Shown one piece after another: positions 29,501-37,234 of a stretch of DNA of 46,068 nucleotides. The position numbers and the translations under genes were made by a program. The notes below the pieces were generated by a model, which did not search any database, was not told the origin of the DNA, and worked only from the letters and a program-made list of their open reading frames with translations. Position 1 is the stretch's first letter. Each line of letters begins with the position of its first letter. This DNA is from Methanobacteriota archaeon (lineage in GTDB: Archaea > Thermoplasmatota > Poseidoniia > MGIII > CG-Epi1), in assembly GCA_029977605.1 (NCBI GenBank), contig JAPOKN010000004.1:1-46068 (forward strand), written 5' to 3'.

Positions 29501-30156
29501 TTGTCATTATCAGTAAAAGTTACATCAGTGTCTCCACTTTGGTAGTCAGTTCCACATACCCAAATAATCATTTGATACTCTGATAAAACATCTATTCCAG
29601 GAGCATCAGCACTACTATTGACTCTTACTATATCATATGCAATAGGATTAGTAAGGTTGTCAAGGGCATTGGCATAGTATGAGTCAGTTTCAGTCCTCGA
29701 ACCACCATTATTTCCGCTGTTATCATCGTCTAAAAGCAATATGGGCGGATATGAAACGGCAATATCTTCGGTTTCCTCATTATTATCCTCGTCAGATTCA
29801 GTAATTTGTTCTTCTTCATCAACAATTACTTTAATTTTGTGAGATCCTCCCACTGCAGTCCATTCAGTTTCAGCGTCTGCAGTATTTCCACCGGGAATAG
29901 TTATTGTTTCTTTAGCAATAAAGTTTCCATCATAGTAAAAGCTAACATTTGTAGTTACAGTAATTAGTCCACTAGTCCCCCCATCATTTGCGACCTCTGC
30001 GGTAATAGTTATCTCATCACCTCCTGTAGGTGAATCATCACTAAAACTTATCTCATTTATTGATAAGTCAGGATCATTTTCATCAGCTAATGTGTTCATA
30101 GCTGAAAGTGGTAGCATCAGCATGGCTAGCAAGAAAGCAGTTATTTTACGAGACAT
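23554..30156 (-). CDS. Giant secreted, C-terminally anchored surface protein (2200 aa) with CARDB-like, GATase/ThuA-like and MAM-like modules
   Basis: Signal peptide MSRKITAFLLAMLMLPLSAMNTLAD; repeated CARDB/APHP-like domains; C-terminal DSLLPGPSFLSVVGLLALIVYRRKH. Confidence 0.92.
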   Translation of the reverse strand: MSRKITAFLLAMLMLPLSAMNTLADENDPDLSINEISFSDDSPTGGDEITITAEVANDGGTSGLITVTTNVSFYYDGNFIAKETITIPGGNTADAETEWTAVGGSHKIKVIVDEEEQITESDEDNNEETEDIAVSYPPILLLDDDNSGNNGGSRTETDSYYANALDNLTNPIAYDIVRVNSSADAPGIDVLSEYQMIIWVCGTDYQSGDTDVTFTDNDKSNVAEYLEDGGAMWVIGMDILYDFDTSDGDRSAGDFEHDYLGVSYADNDRATPAVVYGEDDDPISDGIEYDADAISSDFADDINPRSGFEKVLSSNGDYNISTIRTEDEFKLVFMTIDFSSITSSDDRDEFMENVVEYLVEQLENDVSLSRFNTPKDEETVEPNVENIVNVTVRNRGTEDQDSIQVSLEITCLNSSYTFTESETISLDSGTGAFVEFEWDTPDDEDYVYQIKSKATISNDEKEENNEKIIKVNTYVTYDLEVKDARVTPMIAEKDEEREMSVIVTNSGDVTMNSEISGKIYDGAGNVVENLGNKDVEDLAPGEDLTLTWEWETDDYGTFWFEAKVIDDDDEVPENDIIDSMMRSVDVEFSDDMESGVNGWTNYKSLSNPWHLIDTDEDSNREASSPTHAMWVGDESKGDGEYDNNWDFSVYTSEEISLGQTNPQMSVDIWYSTEFSWDGGNVQITTDDGETWEVINPDGGYPDDAVVGLDNEPGYTGTSGEGDTADWETASFSLANYTNQDVRFKFRFGTDASVEAYEGWYIDNIEVNSGTETHFEDDFEDGDGDWMADIVESEWNYYSNKSYSGDYSWYLGNPSTETYSASLNDSLESPTFDIGDGAEKYVSAMVWFAIDGPNDFVNLEINQSGEWELLETLPGDDGDYSSEYDGADENGWLYFESDVSEYEDDVSFRLRFESNTFTQLEGLYVDNFAVYSLPPIPNDVGTKELDSPSTAKPGRAVTFTSEIYNFGTNDQDDFDIRGTVTRDDGTEVYNETQTIDSLESKDNSTLEWTWEGGPEGTYTIRVETLLTGDERAGNNPKEENIDIAESGYNVALAVQEQAKDVLSGESVAFNFTATNTGENSGYYDISLDSEQEDDWEIISHVSSIYLSSGSSQNFTVVVIAPTLEPTGNEHSFTVTVTSRDDPETEDSSDISATPFYYSQEGGDKVLLVDANFGKNNGYNNYYDVDKIDNRLKFALQEYFTDGESRGYDVYTMPYDSELGSFGELGPYPTLDLMSNYDVVIWTQGDHNQRNTTNWQECISEYLDQGGSLWIMGQQFLTALNESDGPREAGDFEYDYFKIDYIRNNVGTPDPLIGVDGDEIFGDAEYNMGDTSIYFSDYADWIRPNDEAIGAFYTDRSNWWHIVDTVSDPNRKANSPTHSMWIGDESKGDGEYGNGWDYSVYTSDEFTLGNSPQLSFQHYYDTESESYAYDGGNVQITTDGGETWEVIQPNGGYPAQSVSGLDGEPGYYGQSGGWVQATFDLTNFSGEDVKLKWRFGADGVIDAYEGWYFDDVELTSNGGTTSHLSDDMEDGMENWDDAAQVFNMSLHYDGDYRLIVSPFTFGKVNTSNDREDMVGRALDWLRASAAADDVGVKVLKLESDAKENSTISFSSIIKNYGSDTQAAIDVKATILDSEENEVWTSNQQITGPLESGEEETLEWEWESNNPGEYIIIVETTKEDENHRNDDKEIDLDVEMVHLPEISTFNQDKEGEPGAKLEFNIVIKNGASGTDTFYLDMVGSAEDWGSMTNQMEMKSNESKDIELQITIPDDAEYDLYDLTIILTAGDVTETLDLTIDVTDNPTNYEVEIAVSPTNTESVAGQDVEFSVTIYNNGDETDTFDLEVLGDENEWVQFEENGITIGADGEATVNGIISIPDDQDDGNVYIEVEATSRGDETAKDDKTIRVSVEELETGVTLRREGSGLRTIAPGESDTIVFNILSDGNGKQAIEVVAESQAGSWVMLEPATFDLDVDEAKVVSATINVPLGTSDATYRLEILIFDDNGNELAKSISNIVVQTPIEEIQDVSLCFADLSNLCLDSANFEITIEASKIQTASTGFIIDNKGTVDVDVALELIMPDGTKDTDLYFDENSKEWRLAISPSDTKLYPLKVQAGETLDWGALAVIAREVLPGTYTYTLNILSASESSSGGYVFEILDQVTLTVTVEGDIISEETASEGEDSLLPGPSFLSVVGLLALIVYRRKH

Positions 30157-30180
30157 ATTTCTCCGTAGTTGCCTAGGCCC

Positions 30181-30193
30181 TATAGATATAAAG
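30181..30193 (-). promoter_or_regulatory. Probable TATA box for the second giant surface protein gene
   Basis: Reverse strand CTTTATATCTATA, about 25-37 nt upstream of the ATG at 30156. Confidence 0.5.
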
Positions 30194-30198
30194 GTGTG

Positions 30199-30663
30199 TT
30201 ACACCCTTCGGGTGTAAATTCGATGAAATAATTTAGAACCACTTTCTAGAGGTTTTTTTTCGCTTCCTTTCCATTCATTTCCTATCTTTGGGAAGTAAAT
30301 ACAATTCTTTCCGGTTACGCTATCAGGTACAAGAGTCATATCTATACAATCAGCTAAATTCATAGCCTCTTTGTAAATTCCAGCACCTCCTATAAACCAA
30401 ATATCTCCTTCGCAAGTATCTATAGCCTCATCTATACTTCTGAAGCATTCTACTTCATCAAGTGAACTTCTTGTTATTACAATATTTCTTCTTTCTGGTA
30501 GGGGTTTTATTGGTAAAGATTCCCAAGTATTTCTGCCCATAATAACAGTTTTTCCAATAGTCAGTCTCCTAAATCTCTTTAAATCTTCAGAATAATACCA
30601 AGGAATTGTATTATCTTTTCCAATAACTCCCTCAGGTGACGTTGCTACTAGTATTCCTCTCAT
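30199..30663 (-). CDS. folA: Dihydrofolate reductase
   Basis: GILVATSPEGVIGKDNTIPWYYSEDLKRFR, IMGRNTWESLP, FIGGAGIYKEAM. Confidence 0.94.
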   Translation of the reverse strand: MRGILVATSPEGVIGKDNTIPWYYSEDLKRFRRLTIGKTVIMGRNTWESLPIKPLPERRNIVITRSSLDEVECFRSIDEAIDTCEGDIWFIGGAGIYKEAMNLADCIDMTLVPDSVTGKNCIYFPKIGNEWKGSEKKPLESGSKLFHRIYTRRV

Positions 30664-31532
30664 ACGGCAACTTTGAAAGGTATAAACGGTTCAGGGTTGT
30701 AATTTTTCAATTCAAATTTTGACATTATAGTTTCAGTGTCTTTGTCTAACAAATCCATTACATCATCTAATGTTTTTATATTAGAATCAATTTTAAGTTC
30801 AGGTAAAGGTTTAATCTTTCGCTTTGTTTGTTCCATCAAGCCAGGTATGTGGTCGTATTCTTCCATGCTTCCGTCGGCCTTCTTTGTGTATATGTGCGCA
30901 TCAACTAAAGTATGTCCAAAAGTTCCAACTTTCATGCCAGATAAATGGGCAAAAAGATGTAATAAGAATGAATATCCTGCAATATTATAAGGAACACCTA
31001 GGGCGACATCACAACTTCTTTGAGTCAAGTGTACGCATAATCTAGGTTCTCCATTTTTATCATACTGAACATTAAAAATGAATAGTAAATGACATGGAGG
31101 TAAACCACTAGTTTGAGCATTTCCTGGAGCCCAAGCAGTTATTACCATTCTTCTGCTATTTGGATTTTTTTTTAAGGTTTCTAAAACATACTTAACTTGA
31201 TCATTATACTCATCTTTTCCGTGAACTGGAAATTTTCTCCAAAAATTACCGTAAGCGCTAGGCACAAACCCATCTTCATCTGCCCAGTGATCCCAAAACT
31301 TACAACCGTGCTTTTTTAATAGTCCAATATGCAAATCTCCGGACAAAAACCATAGATTTTCGATAACAATATTTTTCCAGGAAATTTCTTTTGTTGTCAG
31401 CAATGGAAATCCTTCATTTAGGTTGATTGAATAGTTAATATTAAATGCTGAAATTGTATCGACACCAGTTCGATTTTCCTTTCTAGTTCCACGTTTTAAG
31501 ACTTCGTTAACTAAGTCAAGGTATTGTTTCAC
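30660..31532 (-). CDS. thyA: Thymidylate synthase (ThyA type)
   Basis: RTGVDTISAF, GFPLLTTKEISWK, LPPCHLLFIF, LTQRSCDVALGVPYNIAGY; ATGA overlap with folA. Confidence 0.96.
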   Translation of the reverse strand: MKQYLDLVNEVLKRGTRKENRTGVDTISAFNINYSINLNEGFPLLTTKEISWKNIVIENLWFLSGDLHIGLLKKHGCKFWDHWADEDGFVPSAYGNFWRKFPVHGKDEYNDQVKYVLETLKKNPNSRRMVITAWAPGNAQTSGLPPCHLLFIFNVQYDKNGEPRLCVHLTQRSCDVALGVPYNIAGYSFLLHLFAHLSGMKVGTFGHTLVDAHIYTKKADGSMEEYDHIPGLMEQTKRKIKPLPELKIDSNIKTLDDVMDLLDKDTETIMSKFELKNYNPEPFIPFKVAV

Positions 31533-31576
31533 ATTATCCCATTAAAGTGGCCCAATAAAGGCTTATTTCTTTTAGA

Positions 31577-31592
31577 AAATTATATATAATTT
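31577..31592. promoter_or_regulatory. 16-bp perfectly palindromic TATA element between thyA and a small divergent ORF
   Basis: AAATTATATATAATTT is its own reverse complement; spacing suits a plus-strand start near 31610 and a minus-strand start near 31555. Confidence 0.5.
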
Positions 31593-31609
31593 AGTGTAGT
31601 GTGTATTGA

Positions 31610-31738
31610 ATGCCATTTCGAATTATAGACCATGAGTCAAATGAAATTTTGCTAGAATCTCCACACGTCTCAGATTTAATTGAATATATTGATAAACATT
31701 CGGATGAGTATCTTGTAAAAGAATTAACAATATCCTAA
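31610..31738 (+). CDS. Small ORF, 42 aa, MPFRIIDHESNEILLESPHVSDLIEYIDKHSDEYLVKELTIS
   Basis: My own translation; ATG about 25 nt downstream of a consensus-like TATA box (leaderless arrangement), non-repetitive balanced composition. Not in the supplied ORF track. Confidence 0.55.
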   Translation: MPFRIIDHESNEILLESPHVSDLIEYIDKHSDEYLVKELTIS

Positions 31739-31759
31739 TTTTTTTAACAAGAAATAACA

Positions 31760-32053
31760 CTAACTAACTAATATTTCTACGCTTTCAATAAGTCCTATAT
31801 CGTTTTCTGTGACTCCACCTTCATCAGAAGTAGTTGCAGTGATTCTGACTGCACCTTTTTTGTAAATTAAAATTTCTGGATAATGTCCAACTTCGCTAGC
31901 TAACTTAGCGACATGTTGAACGAATGTTGCGGCAGATTCAAAACTATCGAAAGCAAATTCTTTGCGCAGGCACCTGTAGACATCATCATATTCCCATCCA
32001 TCCATACCTTTTATGGCGCTAGCAACATCATTGTCTTTCAATACTGCACTCAT
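31760..32053 (-). CDS. Pterin-4a-carbinolamine dehydratase
   Basis: GWEYDDVYRCLRKEFAFDSFESAATFVQHVAKLASEVGHYPEILIYKKGAVRITATTSDEGGVTENDIGLI (PCD/DCoH motif). Confidence 0.93.
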   Translation of the reverse strand: MSAVLKDNDVASAIKGMDGWEYDDVYRCLRKEFAFDSFESAATFVQHVAKLASEVGHYPEILIYKKGAVRITATTSDEGGVTENDIGLIESVEILVS

Positions 32054-32127
32054 TTAATATCTAATAATACGATGCTATATACGGTTTCACCTAATTGATT
32101 TATAAACATATTTTTAAGTGTATATTT

Positions 32128-33885
32128 GTGAGTACTACTTCACCAAAGGCATTTGGACTTCGTCAAGACTTTCCATTTGTTAGAATGTTTGGATTCTTTT
32201 TGTCGATATTTACAATGACAGTAATGCGAACTACAATCGATAAAATAGTTCCAAGTCCTTACTATTCTATAACAAATAGAAATACAGGAGAAGACTATAT
32301 CATCTTCACAGATGATGCAATTTGGATGTTAATTTTAATGTCATTTGTTATTTTTCTTACACTCACATTCATTATTCCCATAGTACTTTATTTTCGTGGT
32401 TTAAGTAAATGGGAATGGGATCCCACAACAGTAGTATTCTGGTTAATAATTACGTGGAGTTTATCATTTTTCTTCACGGAAATAGCCGCAACAAACTCTA
32501 CGATTGAGCCTTTGTTTTTAGTTTTAACAAAGATATCAGATGGTTCTTTTGTAGTATTTATGACTGTCTTTGTTTTACGAGCTTACAGCAATTACCTAGT
32601 TCCATTGATTTCAGATTGGATAAATGTAGGTAAATCAGATACGCAATACGGACCATTGTTAGATATTCTTGGTTCAATTATGATAATAGTTTTTGGCATT
32701 ACAAATTTCCTATCAACATTCAATGTTGAATTTGGAGTTTTAGTTGCAGGAGTGGGTGTTGTTGGTTTAGTTATTGCGTTAGCTGCTCAAGATACCCTTA
32801 GTAATTTCTTCTCAGGAATTCTTCTTTTACTTGATCAAGGTTTCAAGACAGGAGATATGATTTATTTCAATGATACCTATTGTCTAATTAGGGAAATAGG
32901 CCTTCGTTCGACAAAAATTTATGACATTGTAAACCACGTAATAATTATAATTCCAAATAATGCTCTAGCAAATCAGAACATATTAAATCTTACAAAGCCA
33001 GACAGATATTACAGACTGAGAATTGAAGTTGGAGTCTCTTATGATTCTAATCCAGATGAAGTAGAAGCTGCATTGTTAGAAGTTGCTAAAGAAAATTCAA
33101 GCATTGAGCATGATGATCCTACTAGAAAGCCTTTAGTTAGGTTCCAAAATTTTGGCGATTCAACATTGAACTTTGCATTAGTCGCATGGATTAAAAATGT
33201 TATTAAAATGAGGCAAATAAATTCGGACCTCCATCACCAAGTATTCGCAAAGCTTAGGGCTAAAAATATAGTAATTGCCTTCCCACAGAGAGATGTTCAT
33301 TTATTTCATGAAGGAGATTCCCAGTCTAATTCTCAAGAAAAAAAAATAAATACAACTATTGAAGAGCGTCAGGAAGTGATTGCTGACGATTCAACACCAG
33401 ATGAGCCTAATGAAGTGTCTGAATTAGTTGAAGATTTACCCGATATTTTAGATGAAAATGTTGATCTAGATACAGATAAGGATGAAGAAAATGTGGCTAT
33501 GATTGCACTTATGGACGAGCTTAATATTCTTAGACAGGAAATGAAAACAATAAATAATCAAAATCTGGAATCAGAGAATAAAGAAATTAAGTCTCTTAAA
33601 AGTCAATTATCGCTAATGGAAAAGAATTTTAAAGATAGTGAGAACGAAGAAATTAAGTCTCTCAAAAGTCAATTATCGCAAATGGAAAAGAATTTTAAAG
33701 ATAGTGATAACGAGGAGATAAATTTACTAAGGGATGAAATCAATACCCTAAAAGCAGACCTAAAGGATAGTGAAGATACCAAGCCAGATGAAAAGGTCAT
33801 AAATATTAAGTCGAAAAAAGATGAAGAAGACTTGGCTGAAGCACAAAGATTAATTGAAGAAATTGAGTCTCGTAAATTAGATTAG
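32128..33885 (+). CDS. MscS-family mechanosensitive channel with acidic coiled-coil tail
   Basis: GVLVAGVGVVGLVIALAAQDTLSNFFSGILLLLDQGFKTGDMI MscS signature. Track start 32095; GTG at 32128 (MSTTSPKAFG) is an alternative. Confidence 0.9.
   Translation: MSTTSPKAFGLRQDFPFVRMFGFFLSIFTMTVMRTTIDKIVPSPYYSITNRNTGEDYIIFTDDAIWMLILMSFVIFLTLTFIIPIVLYFRGLSKWEWDPTTVVFWLIITWSLSFFFTEIAATNSTIEPLFLVLTKISDGSFVVFMTVFVLRAYSNYLVPLISDWINVGKSDTQYGPLLDILGSIMIIVFGITNFLSTFNVEFGVLVAGVGVVGLVIALAAQDTLSNFFSGILLLLDQGFKTGDMIYFNDTYCLIREIGLRSTKIYDIVNHVIIIIPNNALANQNILNLTKPDRYYRLRIEVGVSYDSNPDEVEAALLEVAKENSSIEHDDPTRKPLVRFQNFGDSTLNFALVAWIKNVIKMRQINSDLHHQVFAKLRAKNIVIAFPQRDVHLFHEGDSQSNSQEKKINTTIEERQEVIADDSTPDEPNEVSELVEDLPDILDENVDLDTDKDEENVAMIALMDELNILRQEMKTINNQNLESENKEIKSLKSQLSLMEKNFKDSENEEIKSLKSQLSQMEKNFKDSDNEEINLLRDEINTLKADLKDSEDTKPDEKVINIKSKKDEEDLAEAQRLIEEIESRKLD
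33583..33714 (+). repeat. Two tandem 66-bp coding repeats in the channel tail
   Basis: EIKSLKSQLSLMEKNFKDSENE / EIKSLKSQLSQMEKNFKDSDNE; nearly identical at DNA level. Confidence 0.9.
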
Positions 33886-33886
33886 T

Positions 33887-35665
33887 TCATTCATTATTTT
33901 CATACCAGATAGGAGGCGTAAACAAATCATCTGCCCCTCTATCAATTATAGGTAAAGATAAAACACTATTTTGATTAGTTCCTATAGTAACATAGCCACT
34001 ACTTACAGGCGAGGGAATGTAGTCATCATTTGTTTGTGTAATGACTAGTTCTAGCGCGTTTCCAGCAGGAACTACTACATCTAATGCAAACATTTGCATT
34101 TTAGCATTTACAGTTCCAGTAACCGTACAAGGCTGTCCACATTCTCTTCCACCTTCATGATATCTTAGATCCATTACTCCGTGTCCCAAATGGATTCCTC
34201 CGGCAATTGCTAATTCAATGTATAAATGTCCTGAAGTTTGTCCAGGAGGTATTGTTACATCTACATGGAAAGTGGGCATTCCAGAAATCCGAGTTTCATT
34301 TTCAAAAATTTCAGTTTCAAGTGTTAAAGTGTTTGTAGGTCCAACTAATCCGCTTCCCGAAACTACATTCAATCCTTCACCTATAGGTAATTGTAGGAAT
34401 TCTCTGTCATTTGCTGGCCATGTTTGTTCAACTCTCCACCCGCCCAAGTTATCTTGCATTTCTACATGAAGTGCAGGTTTCATGCTGCCTTCATACAAAT
34501 AATAATTGAACCACTCTAACAAGTCTTGAGCCCAGTCATATCTCACAGACATAGGATATGCTTCAGCTCCCCTGCCGGCTGACATTCCATTATGATCTCC
34601 AGGTCTATCGGGGTAGTGATGCCCCCATTGACCAAAAAGCCCTTTAATTTCAAACCCAGCTTGTTGTAATTGCTTATAGGCTGGGAATGCCATATGTGGA
34701 TCCACATTCCAATCTTGCATTCCATGAATAAAATAAATTGAACCGTTGTAATTTTGAATTGTTCGTTCTAGAAAGTGTCTATCTGTCCAGTAAGTATTGC
34801 CTGCGTAGTTTACCTCATCGCCAGCTAAGTATGCAGCAGGACCATTTGCGTAGCCTTCTGCATATCCTCTGCATACAGTTTGCCAATCCTCACTGTCTCC
34901 ATCCCACCCAAATGAGCCATACACTCCATTGTGCATGGCCAGACCTCTGGCTTCCATGGATCCATTTCTCCACATTAAATCGTGAACTCCAATTAATCCA
35001 GATATAGGGATTATAGTTTTTAGATGCGGATTGCCAAACATGGCAGCTTGCCAAGGCGTTGTTCCATCGTATGATTTTCCAACAATTCCTACATTACCAT
35101 TGCTCCATTCTTGTGTCCCTAGCCAAGTTACGGCAGCATCAATCCCCATCTGTTCGCTTAGCCCCATAAAGTCCATACAATGGTTTGACATTCCAGTTCC
35201 AAAAACTGAAACTTGGGCAACAGCATATCCATGAGGAACCATATTTTCAATTAAAAATTTGCCAAGACGGTTTGCAGGTGTTAACGCATCTACATCTCCA
35301 TCATCATAGTAAGGACCGACGTCAGCAATTACAGGAATCTTAGTTCCGTTGGGGACCTCTGGTAGCCAAAGCCCAAGATGAACTTGACAGTCATCAGTTA
35401 TTGTACACCCTAATTCACTACTTGGTAAATCAACATCAATGAATACACTTTCAGGCCCTAATGTACTATATTGACCAGACTCTAATGTGTAGCTATAGGA
35501 TCCAGTTGTATTGAAATTTTGATTTACTCTTTCCCAAACGGGAACAAGTCCATTATCATATATTGATGAATCTTGTTCTAGGGTTTCATTACTGTTCATG
35601 TATAATAAAATTGGCGATATGATCAAAATTGCCACAGTAATTATTGTAAAACTTCGTTCATCCAT
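33887..35665 (-). CDS. Secreted/membrane-anchored X-Pro dipeptidyl-peptidase (CocE/NonD) family hydrolase
   Basis: GIVGKSYDGTTPWQAAM nucleophile elbow, C-terminal PepX-like beta-sandwich, N-terminal hydrophobic segment. Confidence 0.87.
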   Translation of the reverse strand: MDERSFTIITVAILIISPILLYMNSNETLEQDSSIYDNGLVPVWERVNQNFNTTGSYSYTLESGQYSTLGPESVFIDVDLPSSELGCTITDDCQVHLGLWLPEVPNGTKIPVIADVGPYYDDGDVDALTPANRLGKFLIENMVPHGYAVAQVSVFGTGMSNHCMDFMGLSEQMGIDAAVTWLGTQEWSNGNVGIVGKSYDGTTPWQAAMFGNPHLKTIIPISGLIGVHDLMWRNGSMEARGLAMHNGVYGSFGWDGDSEDWQTVCRGYAEGYANGPAAYLAGDEVNYAGNTYWTDRHFLERTIQNYNGSIYFIHGMQDWNVDPHMAFPAYKQLQQAGFEIKGLFGQWGHHYPDRPGDHNGMSAGRGAEAYPMSVRYDWAQDLLEWFNYYLYEGSMKPALHVEMQDNLGGWRVEQTWPANDREFLQLPIGEGLNVVSGSGLVGPTNTLTLETEIFENETRISGMPTFHVDVTIPPGQTSGHLYIELAIAGGIHLGHGVMDLRYHEGGRECGQPCTVTGTVNAKMQMFALDVVVPAGNALELVITQTNDDYIPSPVSSGYVTIGTNQNSVLSLPIIDRGADDLFTPPIWYENNE

Positions 35666-35683
35666 TGATTACACAAAATAAAC

Positions 35684-36397
35684 CTAGGTTTTTACCGATT
35701 TCTTTTTTGTTTGAGCCATGGGAGGCAGTCTCAATTTAGCTTGATGGAAAACGGCAAAAGAAACAACTAAGAATCCCAAAAGTGAAATGAGTGGAACAAT
35801 TATTGTTTCATATATATCATAATGTATTTCTTCTAGGGCAAGAGTATTTAAGAAGGACAAAATCAGGTATAGAATAGCGAATCTACTTGCAATTCTAGCA
35901 CCTTGTCTTTTCTTTATTCCGTATGAAATCCACATTGCAGCGCCTCCAAGAAATAGAACAGTTGAGAATCCAAACGATGCAAGAATGAAGAAATCAAATA
36001 CAGACAAATCATGTACTTCTTCAGTTACTAGTAATTTCCAAAATTCAATAGCCCCTCCATAAAAAAGTCCAAATCCTGCAGAATAGTATGGAGCTCCTCT
36101 CTCATCTTTGAAAGTTTTTCTATTAACTCCGATAAATAGGAAAATTAGAATAATAATGGGAGATACTAATACTTTTGATGCATATCCAATGTCTTCATTG
36201 TAAGTATTAATTCCTCCAAGAATCATGATAATGTCAGCTCCTGTGCCGAGAACGACACCTAATCCACAAGCAATGTATAATTTTCTCTCTACTAAATTTT
36301 CTTCAACTTCCTTAATAACCCAAGAAAAAAAAAGCATGGCAGGTACTATGTATGCCAGCATTCCGATTACATTTCCTTGAAATATTATTGAATCCAT
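35684..36397 (-). CDS. Polytopic membrane protein (YhfC-like, tentative)
   Basis: Several TM segments, GFGLFYGGAIEFWKL segment resembling YhfC-type proteins; weak assignment. Confidence 0.6.
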   Translation of the reverse strand: MDSIIFQGNVIGMLAYIVPAMLFFSWVIKEVEENLVERKLYIACGLGVVLGTGADIIMILGGINTYNEDIGYASKVLVSPIIILIFLFIGVNRKTFKDERGAPYYSAGFGLFYGGAIEFWKLLVTEEVHDLSVFDFFILASFGFSTVLFLGGAAMWISYGIKKRQGARIASRFAILYLILSFLNTLALEEIHYDIYETIIVPLISLLGFLVVSFAVFHQAKLRLPPMAQTKKKSVKT

Positions 36398-36399
36398 AA

Positions 36400-37158
36400 T
36401 TAATTTCTACGCAGTAGTGTTAATAATCCTATTGATAAGATGGAAAGGCTAAAACTAATACTTGGTGTTTTTTCATTTTCTCTTTCATTTGTAGGGGAAC
36501 TAACAAAGCCTTGTAAAGTTATAGATTTCACGTGAACTTCATAGAGAGGTCTATTCAGAGGGTCATTGGATGTAGGAACTTGGGCTACGGCTTTCACTAG
36601 TTCCATGCCTTCTCTTACAACTCCAAATACAGCATATCCGGGGTCGTCATCCTGTGAACGATTTCCATTGTCTAATCCATGCTGTGGTCCGTCACAAATG
36701 TAAAATTGACTTGAGGCCGAGTCAGGATCTACACTTCTAGCCATACCCACAGCTCCATTTATGTGAGTAAGATTTGCATTAGCTTCGAATGGAATATTCT
36801 CATCAGATCCATTACTCCCGCATGAGGGGTCGCTTGCAGGATAAGCCCCAACTGCAGTACAAGTTGGGTCGCCTGTTTGAATGACAAAATCATCAATTAC
36901 ACGGTGAAAGAAAATTCCATCATAGAATGATTGATTTACTAAACTAACAAAATTGTTAACTGTCACGGGAGCCCAATTATGAAATAATTCGATTACAATA
37001 TCTCCCTGAATGTCGTTACCACCACCAATTCCTGCATCATATGTTAGATTAATAACAACTACAGGATTTCCTTTGTAAGATTGTTCCATAGGGCTTGCCT
37101 CAGAGCTTCCATTTGGAATAAAAAGCATCAATATCAAAAGAAAGACGGCAATTCTCAC
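36400..37158 (-). CDS. Secreted cyclophilin-type peptidyl-prolyl isomerase with C-terminal TM/RR tail
   Basis: Signal peptide; VTVNNFVSLVNQSFYDGIFFHRVIDDFVIQTGDPT, NGAVGMARSVDPDSASSQFYI; C-terminus TPSISFSLSILSIGLLTLLRRN. Confidence 0.92.
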   Translation of the reverse strand: MRIAVFLLILMLFIPNGSSEASPMEQSYKGNPVVVINLTYDAGIGGGNDIQGDIVIELFHNWAPVTVNNFVSLVNQSFYDGIFFHRVIDDFVIQTGDPTCTAVGAYPASDPSCGSNGSDENIPFEANANLTHINGAVGMARSVDPDSASSQFYICDGPQHGLDNGNRSQDDDPGYAVFGVVREGMELVKAVAQVPTSNDPLNRPLYEVHVKSITLQGFVSSPTNERENEKTPSISFSLSILSIGLLTLLRRN

Positions 37159-37234
37159 AATATACGTATTTTTGGCTAGTTTATAGCGGTTTAGTATACA
37201 GTAACTATTAAATCTCCTTGAAAACTAGATTTGT

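Noticed and set aside
33583-33714. Tandem repeat considered as a CRISPR-like or regulatory array
   Set aside because: Only two in-frame copies with no spacers, inside a coding coiled coil.
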